Shown here: positions 14,839 through 28,503 of the stretch, piece by piece | How the letters are laid out: each line of letters starts with the position of its first letter | How positions within the stretch are numbered: position 1 is the stretch's first letter | Source: Rhopalosiphum padi | Taxonomy: Eukaryota > Arthropoda > Insecta > Hemiptera > Aphididae | DNA length: 64,000 bases | Direction of reading: 5' to 3' | NCBI RefSeq assembly: GCF_020882245.1 | Contig: NC_083600.1 | Coordinates: 18,476,001 to 18,540,000, forward strand | Made by a program: the position numbers and the translations under genes | Notes under the pieces: model-generated | What the model was told of the DNA's origin: nothing | The model's input: the letters and a program-made list of their open reading frames with translations, nothing else | Database searches by the model: none

Positions 14839-15830
14839 ATGAAATTTAATTGTCACCACAATTTCAATAGAAACCCATTGCGTGAGTTACACCTTGCAAA
14901 CCATATCAACTGTGGCGAAGCGTCAGATAGATACCATTATTATATAATATTACGCACTCGCGGGAATGCGCAAAAACGATTTTATCGCTTAGAGTGCTTA
15001 GACTTAAGCATGAGTTGGATCCACAGTGTTATTCGATAATACTTGAATTGTGTCCTCGGTAATATTTCATCTTCATGTAATATCTTGATAACGATGTAGC
15101 AGAACAGTTATCGCCCTTTTTAAGCTAAAATTAAGATAGTTTTATAATTTTGAACATCAAAATAAAGGTAACAGAAAAAAAAGATTGCTAATTGAATAAT
15201 ATTTTTTATATTTTAATAATTTTTACATCAGACCGTCGCTTTTACGAAATAAAAACAACATTTTTAGAGACTTTTTAGTCAACTCTACGTGGTGTATGCA
15301 GAGTAATGCTGGACCCGACTTGATAAAATACCTCGGGACTCAACTCATGCCGTTTATGAAATTTAGGATCGAACTCGAGGTCATCCTTCAGACTAACTGG
15401 CTGACGACGCGAAAACGAAAGCGGTTACACGCGTATGATATACATATAAATACTTTGGACTGCGGTAAAAGTTACGGGTACATTTTACGACGCGAACAGC
15501 GGTCAACGAATTTGTTCCTCAGATGAACCGATCTACGTAGTTTACGTTACATGCGAACAAGTAACCACAATATTTTTCGTCGACTGATACTAGAGGAGAC
15601 CTAACCTTGGAGACCATCAACTGTTTCTCTCCGGGTCCAACGCTCGATTCCTAACCAAATTGTTTTCATAGCCGTTTTCGAGCGCGTTAAACGAGTCTAT
15701 AGAATTTTATACGTACATCTTTGCGAGCCTCATCACTTCCGGTCTGCGTCAGACGTGTTTCCCGAGGACAATGTGTGTCGTGATATAACACATCAGTAGT
15801 GACCTACGCTGTACATTATTCACAAATGAA
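14839..15830. promoter_or_regulatory. CpG-rich island, possible upstream promoter or 5' exon
   Basis: About 1 kb, especially 15,280-15,830, has many CG dinucleotides and a balanced composition in the midst of AT-rich DNA. The frames inside (66 and 76 codons) have no recognisable domain. The first CapaR coding exon needs an upstream 5' UTR exon, and this island, about 12.3 kb upstream, is a candidate. It could equally belong to a non-coding RNA or an old transposon. No TATA or splice donor decides between these. Confidence 0.25.
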
Positions 15831-18800
15831 ATATATACATTATTAGATATTATAATACTATTTTTATACCTATGACTCTAATCGTGATTTACCGATTTAA
15901 ATTTATTGTTGTTGCGCGTAATGTCGAGTTTATAGAGACTTGTAAAATCCTAATAAAACCTTGATATAATAGTTGAGTGATCGGCAAGTCTTCAAATACT
16001 TAAAAATGATCTCTAAACTTTAAAGCTTACTTAAAAAAGCTTAAGTTCAAAACTTGAATAAATTCAGAATTTAAACATCAAAAATGTATCAAGCGTGCTA
16101 AAAAAATCACCAAATATACCTTATTACGTATTATATAAAGATATTTGGGGTTAGAAATGTATATAGATACTCCTGGTTGGCATTTTTATATTTATATATT
16201 TATCGGTGTATTCACGTTATATTTTACGTGACAAAAAAAGTTATCTTGTTGAAAATTTTTTTTTTTACTTAACTCATTATTATGCGACGACGAGTCGTAT
16301 AACGTCAAACGACTAAATCGTTGAGTCCAAACTCTGTGACTGCAGAATACATTGATTATGTGTTCCTTAACTATAGTAAAATGTGTTTATTTAGGTTTAG
16401 TTTTTCTATTACATGGTATGCATATAATAATTTTTATTGTCAACAGTTGAAATTTAAAAGTACGGGAGAAACAATGAATAAAATATCACTAAGAAGCAAA
16501 AATTAAGATTACGTTTTAGAGGCATCTCTATAATAAATATATTTAGATAATAATAATAGTTTTTCGCAATTATATACTTTTTTAATTTGTATAATCTGCG
16601 ATTATTATTTCTAATATTAAACCAAAGTGCTTTGTAAGTTTTATGTGACCTTATTTTATATCTATTGGAAATCTGATCTAATATTGCTACGTAAAAGATG
16701 TCATTTATTGATTTTTCAATATTCCCCCTTAACGTAAAGAAAACCAATCGAAAAATTGTGGGAATATGTCTATGACCTAAAAGTTGAACACAAAACTAAT
16801 CGTATTTTATTTAAATCTGAATCAAAAATAAATAAATCAAAATTTATTTACAGGGATTTAAATATTAAAGTTACTAATTAGGATAAATTGTTTGCATAAT
16901 ATAATTATACTTTATATTTTTACGTTTCTTATAATTGAATTATTGTAGTTTTTTATGTAAAGAATATTGATACTTTAATACTTAATATGATGTATACTAA
17001 CATTATTTACTACTATAATATTTAACAGATGTTCAAAATATTTATCGTTAGTATCTAATTGTTTTAAATATATTTTGTAAATTGCTTTAAGTATACAATA
17101 ATATGTTAAACATATTAGGTTGCTTTACTGCACGGATTTGTAAAAAAACGAGTTTTTTAACCGACGATTATTGATGTTTTAAAATGTAAGTTAATTAGGT
17201 AAAATAGTACATATAGACACAATACAATTAAATTTATTAAAAGTATAATATATTATAATAAAAATATTAATAACTATTTGAATTATACATTACATTAAAA
17301 AATAATATTATGATAACAAATACTAAAATAAAATACAATCATATTATTGTAAGTTCCTTGAAAACGAATCACTTTCGTATTAAAAACTCAAAAAATTAAA
17401 ATTATTTGCAATTACATAATTTGTAGTAATCAACTACCTACTTGATTTGGTTTAAGGACAAGATCAACCCACATTAAGTGAAGTTGAACGATGAAAAAAT
17501 TATCACATAATTTCACTTGTAACTACACTTTTACATTTTTTAAAGTTAAACACGTCCTAATTGTATTGGTTAATACTTATTTCCAAAAAATCAACCAAAT
17601 ACCTATGAAACATCTTTTAATACTTTATAAATTTTTCAAGTTATTGTGTACATAAACAAGTTAATATTATAAATGAACATTCGGAAAACTATTATACCGA
17701 TTATTGTGAAAAAATTAATATACATAAAATATAATTTATACAAACATATAATATATATTTAATTTAAACAATAACATCATAACTGGTGTAGTGGTGTGCA
17801 ATACTATATTTAATACTATATTATATTACCATAATTATATAATATAGGTACTCGTCGATATTGTTTACGAGAAACCTCAATTTCTCCGTTTCAAAAACAT
17901 TTAACGCCTACCAAAATAGAAAAGCAAACTATAAAACTATTTATGATTTTTAAATATATCGATAAAAAAATGTAAACTGCAAAATTTGTAAAATTTGTAA
18001 AAACTGTAAAATTTAAATAAACAACTAAATACATAATATATTTATTCGTTTAATAAGATATTCATTTTAGTATCTAAGTATGTACATATAAATAAATAAT
18101 TATATGTTAATACATCTAATGCATTCATACAACTTATAAGTAGGTAGTTAGTCAAACTTATATTGTGGTATATAGTAATGGTGTCTGTGGGTATTTTATC
18201 ACTGGGGAATACCATTAGGTGAATTTGTAATAAGACAAATTTATAAAACTATACTTGAATAATATTTCACCCTGTATAGATAATCACCATAATATAAATT
18301 AAATTAAAATAACAAAAAAATTAATTGCCTTGGGATTTTATATAAATATATTAAGAAATGTATACAATTATATAAAAAAAAACAATGCATACCTAGTATT
18401 ATATTGTACTAATGATATATTTTTGAAAGTAATAGTTGTTTAAATGTTTAATAATACAAACATTTAATTAACATAATTGTATATATACATAAGAATAATG
18501 CATTTTAATTGTAATGCAAAATACAACCAGAGTAGAAATTAAAAATTAATCTAAATTTTTTTTAGACACTTAATAACAATTTCATAATAACTTATTTTAT
18601 AAGGTAAAAATGAATACAAGTTATGATAATTATATAAAAAAGAGTAATAAAAATGTTGCAATAGTAATAAATAATAATAGATAAATTATTCTATTTACGA
18701 ATTAAATTAACTTTCAATTCCATTCTTAGAATGTTGTTAACAAAACAAACATGTTTTTTGTTTTTAATAGATGTGACTTTAAATTAAAGTAATATTATGG

Positions 18801-21713
18801 AAACTCAACAGATAGATAATTTCTAAATAATTCAGTTTTATTATATATTGATTGATATATAATTATTATTTCTATATCAATATTTATTTTTATTTATTTA
18901 TTATTTATTAATATTTTAAATATTTCCTGACATTGATATCTAAAATTAATGTGATTTATATAAAATTGTTTTGATGTTTGTAACAACAAAGATAACGATA
19001 ATTATGTACAAATAATTCATAAATTTAGAAAAAACTTAGAAGTAATACCGATGTTAAGATATTTTATTACGAATTTTCGACTGATATAATTATAAAAATT
19101 TTAATAATTTATATTAATAGGTAATAGATAAGATGTGGTACTATTATAATGATAACAATTAAGCCCAAATTTTATTAGACATATTTATGTATTATTATTA
19201 TTTTGTAATTGTTGTTTTGTTATTATTATTGTGTAAAAACAACATGGAGACATTAAAAAATTGATTTATAGATTTTTAGTAAGTTTTGATTTAACAAGTT
19301 TAAAGGTTATCTACTTTAAATTAATGCTTTAAAAAAAAAACTAAAAAAAAAGCTGTTATTATTTGTATTAATATTATGTTTTAAAAACCAGATTTAAATT
19401 AAAAATTTACTATAACTACTTTATTTGGTTTTTAGGATCAGTTTTCAAGAATCTTCGACACGAAAACAGAAAAAAAGTCGAGAAGTACATAAATAATTTA
19501 CATTATTGAGAAATACGGCAAAAATGATTACAAATGAGTTAAACGAATACATTTATAACTATATCAGTTAACGTTTAAGAAGTAAAATAATTAAGAAGAT
19601 AAATTTCTGATCACTTACCATAAACTATTTAAAATAGTTATAAAAGTTTGGTTAATAATAAATAACCATGAATTAACCAAATAAAGCAAACATATACAAG
19701 GTAAATTAAAATAATTTATTAATTTATTATAATTTAAAAAAAAACAAATTTTCTAATAATTTATTATTCCTCAATATAGAAAAAAACTAATAATTAACAA
19801 AAACTAACCATATTTTTAATTTTAGTTTAATTTATCTTTACAATTATTACAAAAAAATTTTAATTGCATAAGTTAACATATTAGAGGTAATATACTAATA
19901 TATATATATACTATAAATTATAAACATTAATGTGTAATTAGACTTCACAAAGACACAAAATATACTTAAGTGCAGAATAAAATATTATAATATATAGTAA
20001 ATAACTCAAGTCTATAATGTATGTAATATTATCATAATTTGATTAATTTATTTATCAATATATATTAAAATATAATGAAAATTAATACAAAAAAATTTAA
20101 AACTATTGACATTACCAATAGAAGTACTAATTACACTTAACTGTGCTTATACATTTTAAATTTGTTTAAGGCTAATTTTTCTTTTAAACAATATTAAAAT
20201 AGGTACCTATATCATACAGTTTATGTCCAACATGTCAGGTAACTTATAAGACATGTCATTCAATAACTTACATAATAGTTACATGAGTGTTTATAAAAGT
20301 GCCAGTAATGACAATAATAGCGACGGTTCAGATTCGTAAAATTATTTTATTTTTTCATAGATGAGCACATAAAATAATGCATGCAAGAAAAATCGAGCAA
20401 AATACTCTATAAATATGCACTAGGCTTGTCACTTATAAAATTAATAAGTAGCTATACTGCATATACTACTAGAACATTTAACGGCGATTTTAAGGGTGAA
20501 CAATTTATTACGATTTACGATTAATTAAATCGTTTTAATAACAACTATCAGCAATTGAATGATTTCACTAACTACTACATACTATGTAAATACGTGTAGT
20601 ATGTTTAATAAATATTCAAATAAATAGTTATCAAACAAATCATTTCTGTGATAAATACATTTCTAAATTTAAATCAAGTGATTTGGTACTTAAAATGTTT
20701 AACGTATACCTAGACGAGTCATTTATAAATCTTTACCTATTTAATATAAGCTTACAATAGATTAAAACCAATTAAACATAAATCATAATCAAGGTCGGTG
20801 TTTGTATAGACCACAGATCTCTATATTATAATATTATAGTATAATATAGACATCTGTAGTATAAACAGTAGATATGTTTAAATATATTAGATATACGTAT
20901 ACCTATATTACGCAAATTTCTAAAATTAAATTATTTTACTATGAATATTGATTGGTTTTATTTGTGAATCATCGCAATAATTATACCTACTATAAATGTT
21001 AATCTGTACCAGGTGTCTTAGTTGGAAAGAAAAAAATTCTAGGAGGAGAAATACAATGCCATAAATACAAATTAAGACTCGATTAAGTATGCAAAACATT
21101 AAAATATAATTAAATGAAAACCCAAATGTCTTGAGACATTTATTTTTCAATTCAATAATGTTCATTAGATGTATAGATAAATAATTTCTACAAAGTATAA
21201 CATAATGTTTATTTACTATTTTTTAATAACAAAACAATATGTATTGGCTTGGTGAACTTAAAATATTAAAATTATTTTTTTACAGCTGGGGCCATGTTAT
21301 TGATTAAATATACAGTATATAAATAGATACATGAATTCTTTATAAATGTAAAAAGTGTCAGTAATCCGCATAAGAATAATCTTATTCTATCAGATTCAAT
21401 AATATAGAATGTTTCTGATGGCACTGTACAAAGTTTATTCGACAAATATACTAACATAACAATGGTTTAAATAAAATGAACATATTGTTATTGGAATTCT
21501 ATTCTACCTACGCCTTTTCCGGGTTAGTGGTTAGTGCTGTCACAGTTCAGCGGTTGGAGATTATTCATTTTATAGATTCGTATTTTTTAAAGGAAAACAT
21601 GTAATGAGAAATTTGTACAGTTGATTTATTAGGACATTTAATGACATTGTGTCCTCTAAGTTGCCTTATAGTTTTTGTAAAATTGGAAACTGACTTCCGC
21701 AGCCGTTATAGAT
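15831..21713. other. AT-rich non-coding DNA, nothing specific seen
   Basis: Very AT-rich throughout. Minus-strand frames of 61 to 97 codons here show no domain or splice logic. A word like a tRNA A box (GGTTAGTGGTTAGTGCTG, about 21,523) occurs, but without a convincing B box. No gene is supported. Confidence 0.5.
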
Positions 21714-21809
21714 AGGTAGTTAACAAATAGGAGTAGTATTGTGCAAAAAGAGCTTCCTCTGCTGTTGGTTAAATTTAAAAAATAAATAAATAAAGGTAGT
21801 TAATAAATA
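21714..21809 (+). mobile_element. truncated retroposon tail with target duplications
   Basis: A 64-base insert (21,730-21,793) ending in an A-rich tail with TAAA repeats is flanked by near-identical 16-base direct repeats, AGGTAGTTAACAAATA (21,714-21,729) and AGGTAGTTAATAAATA (21,794-21,809). That is the signature of target-primed insertion of a strongly 5'-truncated LINE or a SINE piece. Confidence 0.55.
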
Positions 21810-22949
21810 ACATGGATTATAAAGACTGTGGTAGTGTAGTGTTAGTGTAGTTTTAGTCTTCAGCTGCATTTTAAGCATGTAAAAACACATTAGATGACTG
21901 CTCGCAAAGAAATCTGATTAAAACTTTCTCGATAAATAGTCCAACTCAACCACTATTTAGGATTTATTTTAGATTCTTTGCAAAGCGATAAATGTATTGA
22001 TATTATCATAATAATAAACAAAAAATAAAGGAAAAACTTTATTAAAATAAAAATGTATAATAATAATTTAATAATATTTATAATAACAATTTTACGCAAA
22101 TTCAATTTTTGATAAAATTGATTTTTTTATGTAAAACAAAAACGAATATCTATAGAAACTTGAAATATACATAAAAGTTAATATTATTTTTTTCTATTTA
22201 CAGTAAAATGGATAACTCTTTTATTTTTGAATTTAAATTTTGAAAAATTTAACACAATATTTTTCATAAGTTGTTCATACTGAAACCATATAATCTAAAA
22301 AATGTATGAAATTGATTATTTTTTATAGAAATATTAAATTTCAATTTGAACGAAATCACTCATTTGAACAATAAATAATTATATGTCAATTATTTTTAAT
22401 AATTTAAAAATTTTATTTGTGGGGGTCGGGGGTTATAATAAACTTGTATGTATTTTATATTATTATGAATTTTACTATACGCAATAATATTTTTGATAAA
22501 TTTAAAAATATTATCTATTTATAGATACTATGAATCTGTTTTTAGTTTTTTTAACTGTTATACGGTGTTTACAAAAAAGTGTTATTCAATTTTAAGTTAT
22601 TTAAGTTGATGTAATTGTAATATGGTATAAATATATATTATTATAATATTTTTTTTTTATTATTATTAAAATAATATTTACAATTTATGTTACAAGGCAT
22701 AATAAGCAAATTAGAAATACAATAAATACATACACAATATAATACACTTGAGGAGGGAGGATATCCAATTAGAACCCAATTTTTATTTTTATGACTTAAT
22801 ACTAATAATATAATAAATACACTATTTTTTAAATCAATTTTATTTTTATTTTCATTTTTAATTAGTTTATCCTACTATAATATTAAAAGTAAAAGTACCT
22901 AAATGACTATATAAATAATATACATATCACTTGGTAATATAGTTGATAT
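21810..22949. other. AT-rich non-coding DNA, nothing specific seen
   Basis: No supported gene, RNA or repeat boundary. Confidence 0.5.
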
Positions 22950-23445
22950 AGGCTGATAAACCGTTTCCGCTTAGAATCGTTTTTCATATACAATGATATA
23001 TATCATTGAATGATTGAATTAAAATTTAATACACCTAAAATAGCGGTAAATCCTAATTGCATGCCCTGCATTAATTTTACTAAATAAAATAATTTAACTA
23101 ATTTTTTCACTGAAGGAACGGGCTTTTGTTACATTAAAATAAAATATATAAATATTGTAAACGATTTCTCATCGTTAATTATTTAAATTTGAACTACGCA
23201 TTTTTATATACATACCACATTGTACTTGCTTCAAGACATCGACTAATTGAAATATACTAGGACTTAAGAGTAACACATGCTATTCAGTTTGGAATGGAAT
23301 GATTTAAACTGTGGGTATACGTCATCGAATTTGGATAGATCCACCTAATATGAAGTGGCATAGGTACAATTTGGATGCAGTCTAAAATATTCACCCACCC
23401 GACACTCAATGTACAGCAGAGTGGAACTCACTTACCTACCTTTTT
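22950..23445 (+). repeat. dispersed repeat family, interrupted copy
   Basis: The left part (22,950-23,035) has GGCTGATAAACCGTTTCCGC, TTAGAATCGTTTTTCATA and ACAATGATATATATCATTGA. The right part (about 23,395-23,445) has CACTCAATGTACAGCAGAG. Both parts occur adjacent to each other in the copies at 24,199, 26,148 and 45,791, so this copy seems split by about 360 bases of other DNA. Confidence 0.5.
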
Positions 23446-24198
23446 TTAATTTTATCTTTTATTTTAAACTTTAGTAATTAACTGATTTACTACATACATG
23501 AAAGGGTTATTTGTATCGGTACGAGATCTACAAATAATAATAATCATATTAACTCTGCAGTGATACATTATAGAGTACTCTGAGTCACTAAAAGTTTATA
23601 TATCTAAGACTATTGGTTTACTTATAATATTATATACGAATATCATTGCTGTGGTAAAGGATGAGATATTATATTATTTATATTAGATGTCTTACCTACG
23701 CACTGAGTTTGTCGTCTAGTGTACGCCTACCTATAAATGACAAATACATAAACGTAATAATATGTATACCTACCTACTTTTCTTCCCGTTCCCTGTCTTA
23801 ATCTCAAAACTTCCATACATATTTGAATACTTAATGAAAATTAATAATAACTTTTACTAGCTTAATACATTGCCATAAATTAGCTCTTATGATTTACTAG
23901 TCATCTCAAACTTTTAACCCTTTCAGTCCCGATTTTTTTTTCATTTTTATAATATTTTTTCCCTTTAAAAGATTAATTTCGTAATATTGGTCACACTTAT
24001 ATAAAATATTATATTTTATTCCGATTCTACACGTCATGATAACAATTTCACAGATACCAAAATAACGGGCGTATCATTATATAATTATCAATTATACAAA
24101 TATTAAAAATGTATGTATATTGTAATGTACATGGGGACTGAAAGAAGAAACATAAAAACAATAATTTTAGTTCCAGTATTTTATTTAAAAAAAAAAGG

Positions 24199-24342
24199 TG
24201 AGCAAGTGAATATACTGCTCTGCTGTACGCCTGTACCCCCCTGGGGGTATTGAGTTGGTCACTGTGATGTAAGTATTAAATTTGAATTCAGTGATATATC
24301 ATCGTATACGAAAAATGATTTTTAGCAGACGGTCTATGAGCC
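24199..24342 (-). repeat. dispersed repeat family, minus-strand copy
   Basis: Read on the minus strand: GGCTCATAGACCGTCTGC, ATCATTTTTCGTATACGATG, ATATATCACTGAATTCAAAT, CCAACTCAATAC and GTACAGCAGAGC in the same order as in the copies at 26,148 and 45,791. A perfect short palindrome TACCCCCCTGGGGGTA-like core lies at about 24,234-24,249. Non-coding. Confidence 0.6.
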
Positions 24343-26147
24343 AATAATAATAACACCAAGTATGTTTCATGTTAAATTTTATGATGATGCTATTAAAATT
24401 ATTTATTTTACTATTTATAAAACAGCAGGTTTGGTTAATTTTTGTCGAAAACATAGCATTTTAAAATTTCAAATATTTTAAAAGTTTTATAAATGAATCA
24501 AATAAAAATGGTGTTAAAATTTCTTATGTCTAGGTACCATTATTCATTTTTTTTTTTTTAATTACAACAAAATATTAAAAATCAGAAACCACTCTTAAAG
24601 TTTAAAATCAAAGCATATTTTTGATTACTTATACTTTGTATACATTTATTACATATAAATACACAAAATTATAAAACATACACAAAACATTATGTAATCA
24701 ATACATTTTGCGTTGTTCAGAAACTAAAATAATATTAATTAAAATAGTTGTGGGTCTATTATACAATATTAAAAGTATTTTCCAAAACTTAAGTTAAAAA
24801 TATTAATATGGAAAAAAGGTTATTGACAGAACACTATAATTTTACTCATTTATAATAATATTTGATGAATCTTTCATAATATTTTATTAAAGTTTGTTAT
24901 AAAATATTGTATGTTATATAAATTGTTTAAACAGTTAAAATTTAATGGAAAATGACCGGACAACAGACTAAACGAATTACAACTGATGCGAGGATATTTG
25001 ATATGATAGAAATCGTTTGTGTAGGAATGGGGAAATCTATTTCAAAGTTCAATGGATAAAATAGGGAAGATGGTTAAATACACTACGGTAGAGACAAAAA
25101 GGAAATAATTCATCGTAACTGAAATAAATTTGAGTTGCTGTAAGTAGATAAAATCATATAATAAGTATATAGCGTTAAGTTTTAAGTAAATTAAAGTATA
25201 TTTGCTAATTAAAATTTTATATCCGACATCATTATACGTCAACAACTATTAAAAACATATTCTCAAAAAAAAAAAGTAACTCATAATAATATTATCCACG
25301 TTCATTTTTAATTTCTTAAAAACTCCGTTTAAAAGTCAAACGAATATTTAAAATCTAAACATCCACTTAATTAAAATTATTATTACTATAAGCAAGTATT
25401 CTTATGCTAAGTCGCAAAAACAATCACTAATCATTTAATGAATCAAAATTATGTATAAACATAATTTAGTGGCCCATTCAAATTTAGTGAACCATATAAT
25501 TAATTTAATTTTTATACAACTCGACATTAGTTTATTATTTTAACTATACAATTTAAAAATCTCAGTAAACTACTATGTTAACTTGAAATTGAAATTCGTC
25601 TAATCTGTTAAAATTTGTAAATTATTTTGTAGTTAAAAATGTATAAAATTTTCAATTGTTAGGTATAACTAAGGCTTATAGAAATAGTTCTTATAGAAAC
25701 ATAATTATTTAAATAATATAATATCTATAATACATAAGTATAATTTTCTTTTAACAAACATTAAAAATTCAAATTTTAATGAAATTTGATATATTTAAAC
25801 ATTCTAAACTAATTATAACATTTTAGTTATGTTGTTATAATTCAAATATAATCATGGGGACTTTTACATATATTATTATATTGATCTATACAATATACAA
25901 ATATTTAGATTAATTTTAAACTATTTCCTATTTATTCTACGAAACTATTTACATTATGGCAAATCAGTATTGACTCAAAATCTACCAACAATAATTAATT
26001 ATGAGTAATATGATTTAAATATATTCTATTATAATAAATGCAATGTTTTGGGAAAAAATATATTAAACTTTATCGTATAACTAATAGTAAAATAAAATAT
26101 TATAATAGCAATATAAATATAATTTAATAAAATATACTCAGTAATAT

Positions 26148-26300
26148 AGGCTGACCGTCTCCACTCAGAATTGTTTTTAATCGTATACAATGATTTATTA
26201 TTGAATTCAAATTGTACACATCCATCACAATTGAACCTAATTTGAACCTATATTGAATGACGCGACACCTACTATATAGCAGAGCGACTTCCCCGTTTTA
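26148..26300 (+). repeat. dispersed repeat family, copy
   Basis: Carries GGCTGACCGTCTCCACTCAG, GTATACAATGATTTATTATT, GAATTCAAATTGTACACATC and ATAGCAGAGCGACTTCCCCG in family order. The family has no visible terminal inverted repeats and no coding capacity. The 5' end seems to start at the GGCTGA word. Confidence 0.6.
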
Positions 26301-28172
26301 TTGCTATTCACAAAATATAATCCAATAGTACGCCTAATAATATTATTTAAATACACGAAAATTGAAAAGGTTTTAATATAGAACGAATAGCGATATAGGT
26401 ACCTAGTGCATATACATACCCATATTTTTATATTAATACTATATAACGTTATATTTTTCATAAAATTGCATTTTTTAATTTGGTTGTTTATCAGCTGTGT
26501 TTTAAAGAAGAATGAAAAATATGAATTTACTTTATATTACTCGATAAAAGAAATATTGCAAATTTCTACAATAGTCAATATTTAAAAACAAATATTACAA
26601 CTTTATATAACTCACATTTTAATATTAATCCACTGTATAGTTTATATGACATCATTTAAAAAAATACCCTTTCAGTATATTCATTAAATGTAATTGTGTT
26701 TACAGTATATTGTCTAATATTATTTTTTAGGGTTTCTCAACGGACAATAGTCAATTACCATTGATCAAGTGACAAGTTTACATAGTTATTATTAGTGACC
26801 TTAGACGTAAGTTGTCGAGTCAATGCCCTTAAATAGAAAATATACGATGCAATTTTATTCAACAAATTATCAAATATTTTCAATATCAAACGTAAATTAA
26901 ATTAAGAAAAAAAAATTAAGTATTAACAAAAGAAATAAGTAGTCTATAAAAATTTTTATAATTTAATTAATAACCAGTGATCTGAAGTTAAATTTCTTTA
27001 TATGCCAATTATACATTTCATTCTGAATTTAGAATATAGTAAGAATAATAAATTTTATTTTAGGCATTATCATTTTAAGTATAACATTTTAGACGTAGTA
27101 GTTATAATTATATTTGATTGAATTGTTATTCCATATTGGAAGGTAAATGATAGATTTAGCTCAATATTATGATGTTATATCTATATAATATTTAGAAATG
27201 AAATTAAACAATTTATTTTTACATAACTTCTTCTTAAAAATATTTTTTTTGTAAGCTGTTATCATCTATTTATTTCACAGTCGTGTACTTATTACCTAAT
27301 CTCAGAACGTTTTTGTGTGTACAAATTATATTTAAAAAAATTACATCTAACGACTGATTAACGTAAAAACTAAAAATACATTATATAAATGTACCTACTC
27401 TAATAACCGTATAGAAATATATATTTCATATTAAAACAATATGTTCTTAAATATAAATAATATAATACCTACTATTAATAATTATGACTTATGAAGCAGT
27501 ATACCTTTTGAATAGCTATGTCTTCGCACTGTATTGTAAACATTTATGATATTTCATTAAAAATTAAAACTTAAGTAGGTAATTCCTACTGAACAATGTA
27601 TTTTTTATAGTTTAGAAGAGATACAATTTAAAACCGCCTCTAAAAAATATTTCCCATATCTGTGTTTATTAAATACTTAGCAGCGTGTTAATTGCATTAT
27701 TTAACATTAACAGTGTTGTAACATTTTAAGTTACATCACAATTTTGCAACATTTGATTTAATAGCAAATAACTATAAAAATACAATTTTGTTTTGCTTTA
27801 TGACTAAGTTTCAATAGTTTCATCATGCACTAGCCAATAATGTACATTTTAATTTCTTATTAGTTTTTTACTAGACACATATTAAAACTTAACCGTAACT
27901 TATTTCACAATTTTTACTTTTAAGCTTGTTTTGTTTCCAATACCTATACAACAATACTTCAACGTGTTTTACACCCAAAGCCGGTCACTGATTTTGTGAT
28001 TTCCCAATGTTTTTTAAAAAGTATATAATTCCCATAATTGTACGACATGATGATTACAAAATCCTGCAGTGTCGCAGTGATGACCAAAAAAATGTATAAT
28101 ATATCTTTTACCATTTGATCAATAACGTGTTATAATACTGACGTTGGTGGTTCGTTTTATTTATTTTTTCAG
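26301..28172. other. AT-rich non-coding DNA before CapaR
   Basis: Probably the 3' part of a 5' UTR intron of CapaR, since the coding exon opens with an acceptor at 28,171-28,172. No upstream exon can be assigned. Confidence 0.5.
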
Positions 28173-28503
28173 TATAACACACAGCGGCAATGTCACTGCA
28201 AAATGATCTATACGACGACGGTGGTGGCAAAGGTAGCCAGTTGAATTTGACAGCGGAAAATACATGGGACCACGACTACATAATGCCTAAACGGGATCCT
28301 CTATACATAGTCATGCCGATGACCATTATGTATTCAGTAATATTCGTGACAGGCGTCATAGGAAACTCGATCACTTGCATGGTGATCGCCAAACACAAAT
28401 ACATGCACACAGCCACCAATTACTATTTGTTTAGTTTGGCCATGTCCGATCTCATACTACTGGTATCCGGGTTACCGCAGGAAATGTGGTCCATTTGGTC
28501 CAG
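28173..28503 (+). CDS. CapaR: CapaR exon with 5' UTR end and first coding part (residues 1-104)
   Basis: A pyrimidine-rich tract ending in CAG at 28172 is a good acceptor, so the exon begins with 17 bases of 5' UTR before the ATG at 28190. It encodes the extracellular N-terminus (acidic and glycine-rich, N-glycosylation site at N19), helix 1 (about 38-64), intracellular loop 1 with HKYMHTATNYYL, and helix 2 (about 74-97). The donor CAG/GTAAGTA at 28504 leaves two bases (AG), which form Arg105 with the first base of the next exon. The ATG is chosen because it is the first in frame after the acceptor and gives a normal N-terminal length. Confidence 0.88.

Noticed and set aside
14839..15526. Two plus-strand frames of 66 and 76 codons in the CpG-rich island
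   Set aside because: No recognisable domain and no splice-supported partner. The island is reported without a coding call.
16454..16747. 97-codon minus-strand frame rich in Tyr, Asn, Ile and Lys
   Set aside because: Composition is that of translated AT-rich DNA. No domain or supporting splice sites.
21523..21570. tRNA-like A box suggesting a tRNA gene or tRNA-derived SINE head
   Set aside because: The downstream GGTTGGAGATTATTC is a poor B box and no cloverleaf can be drawn.
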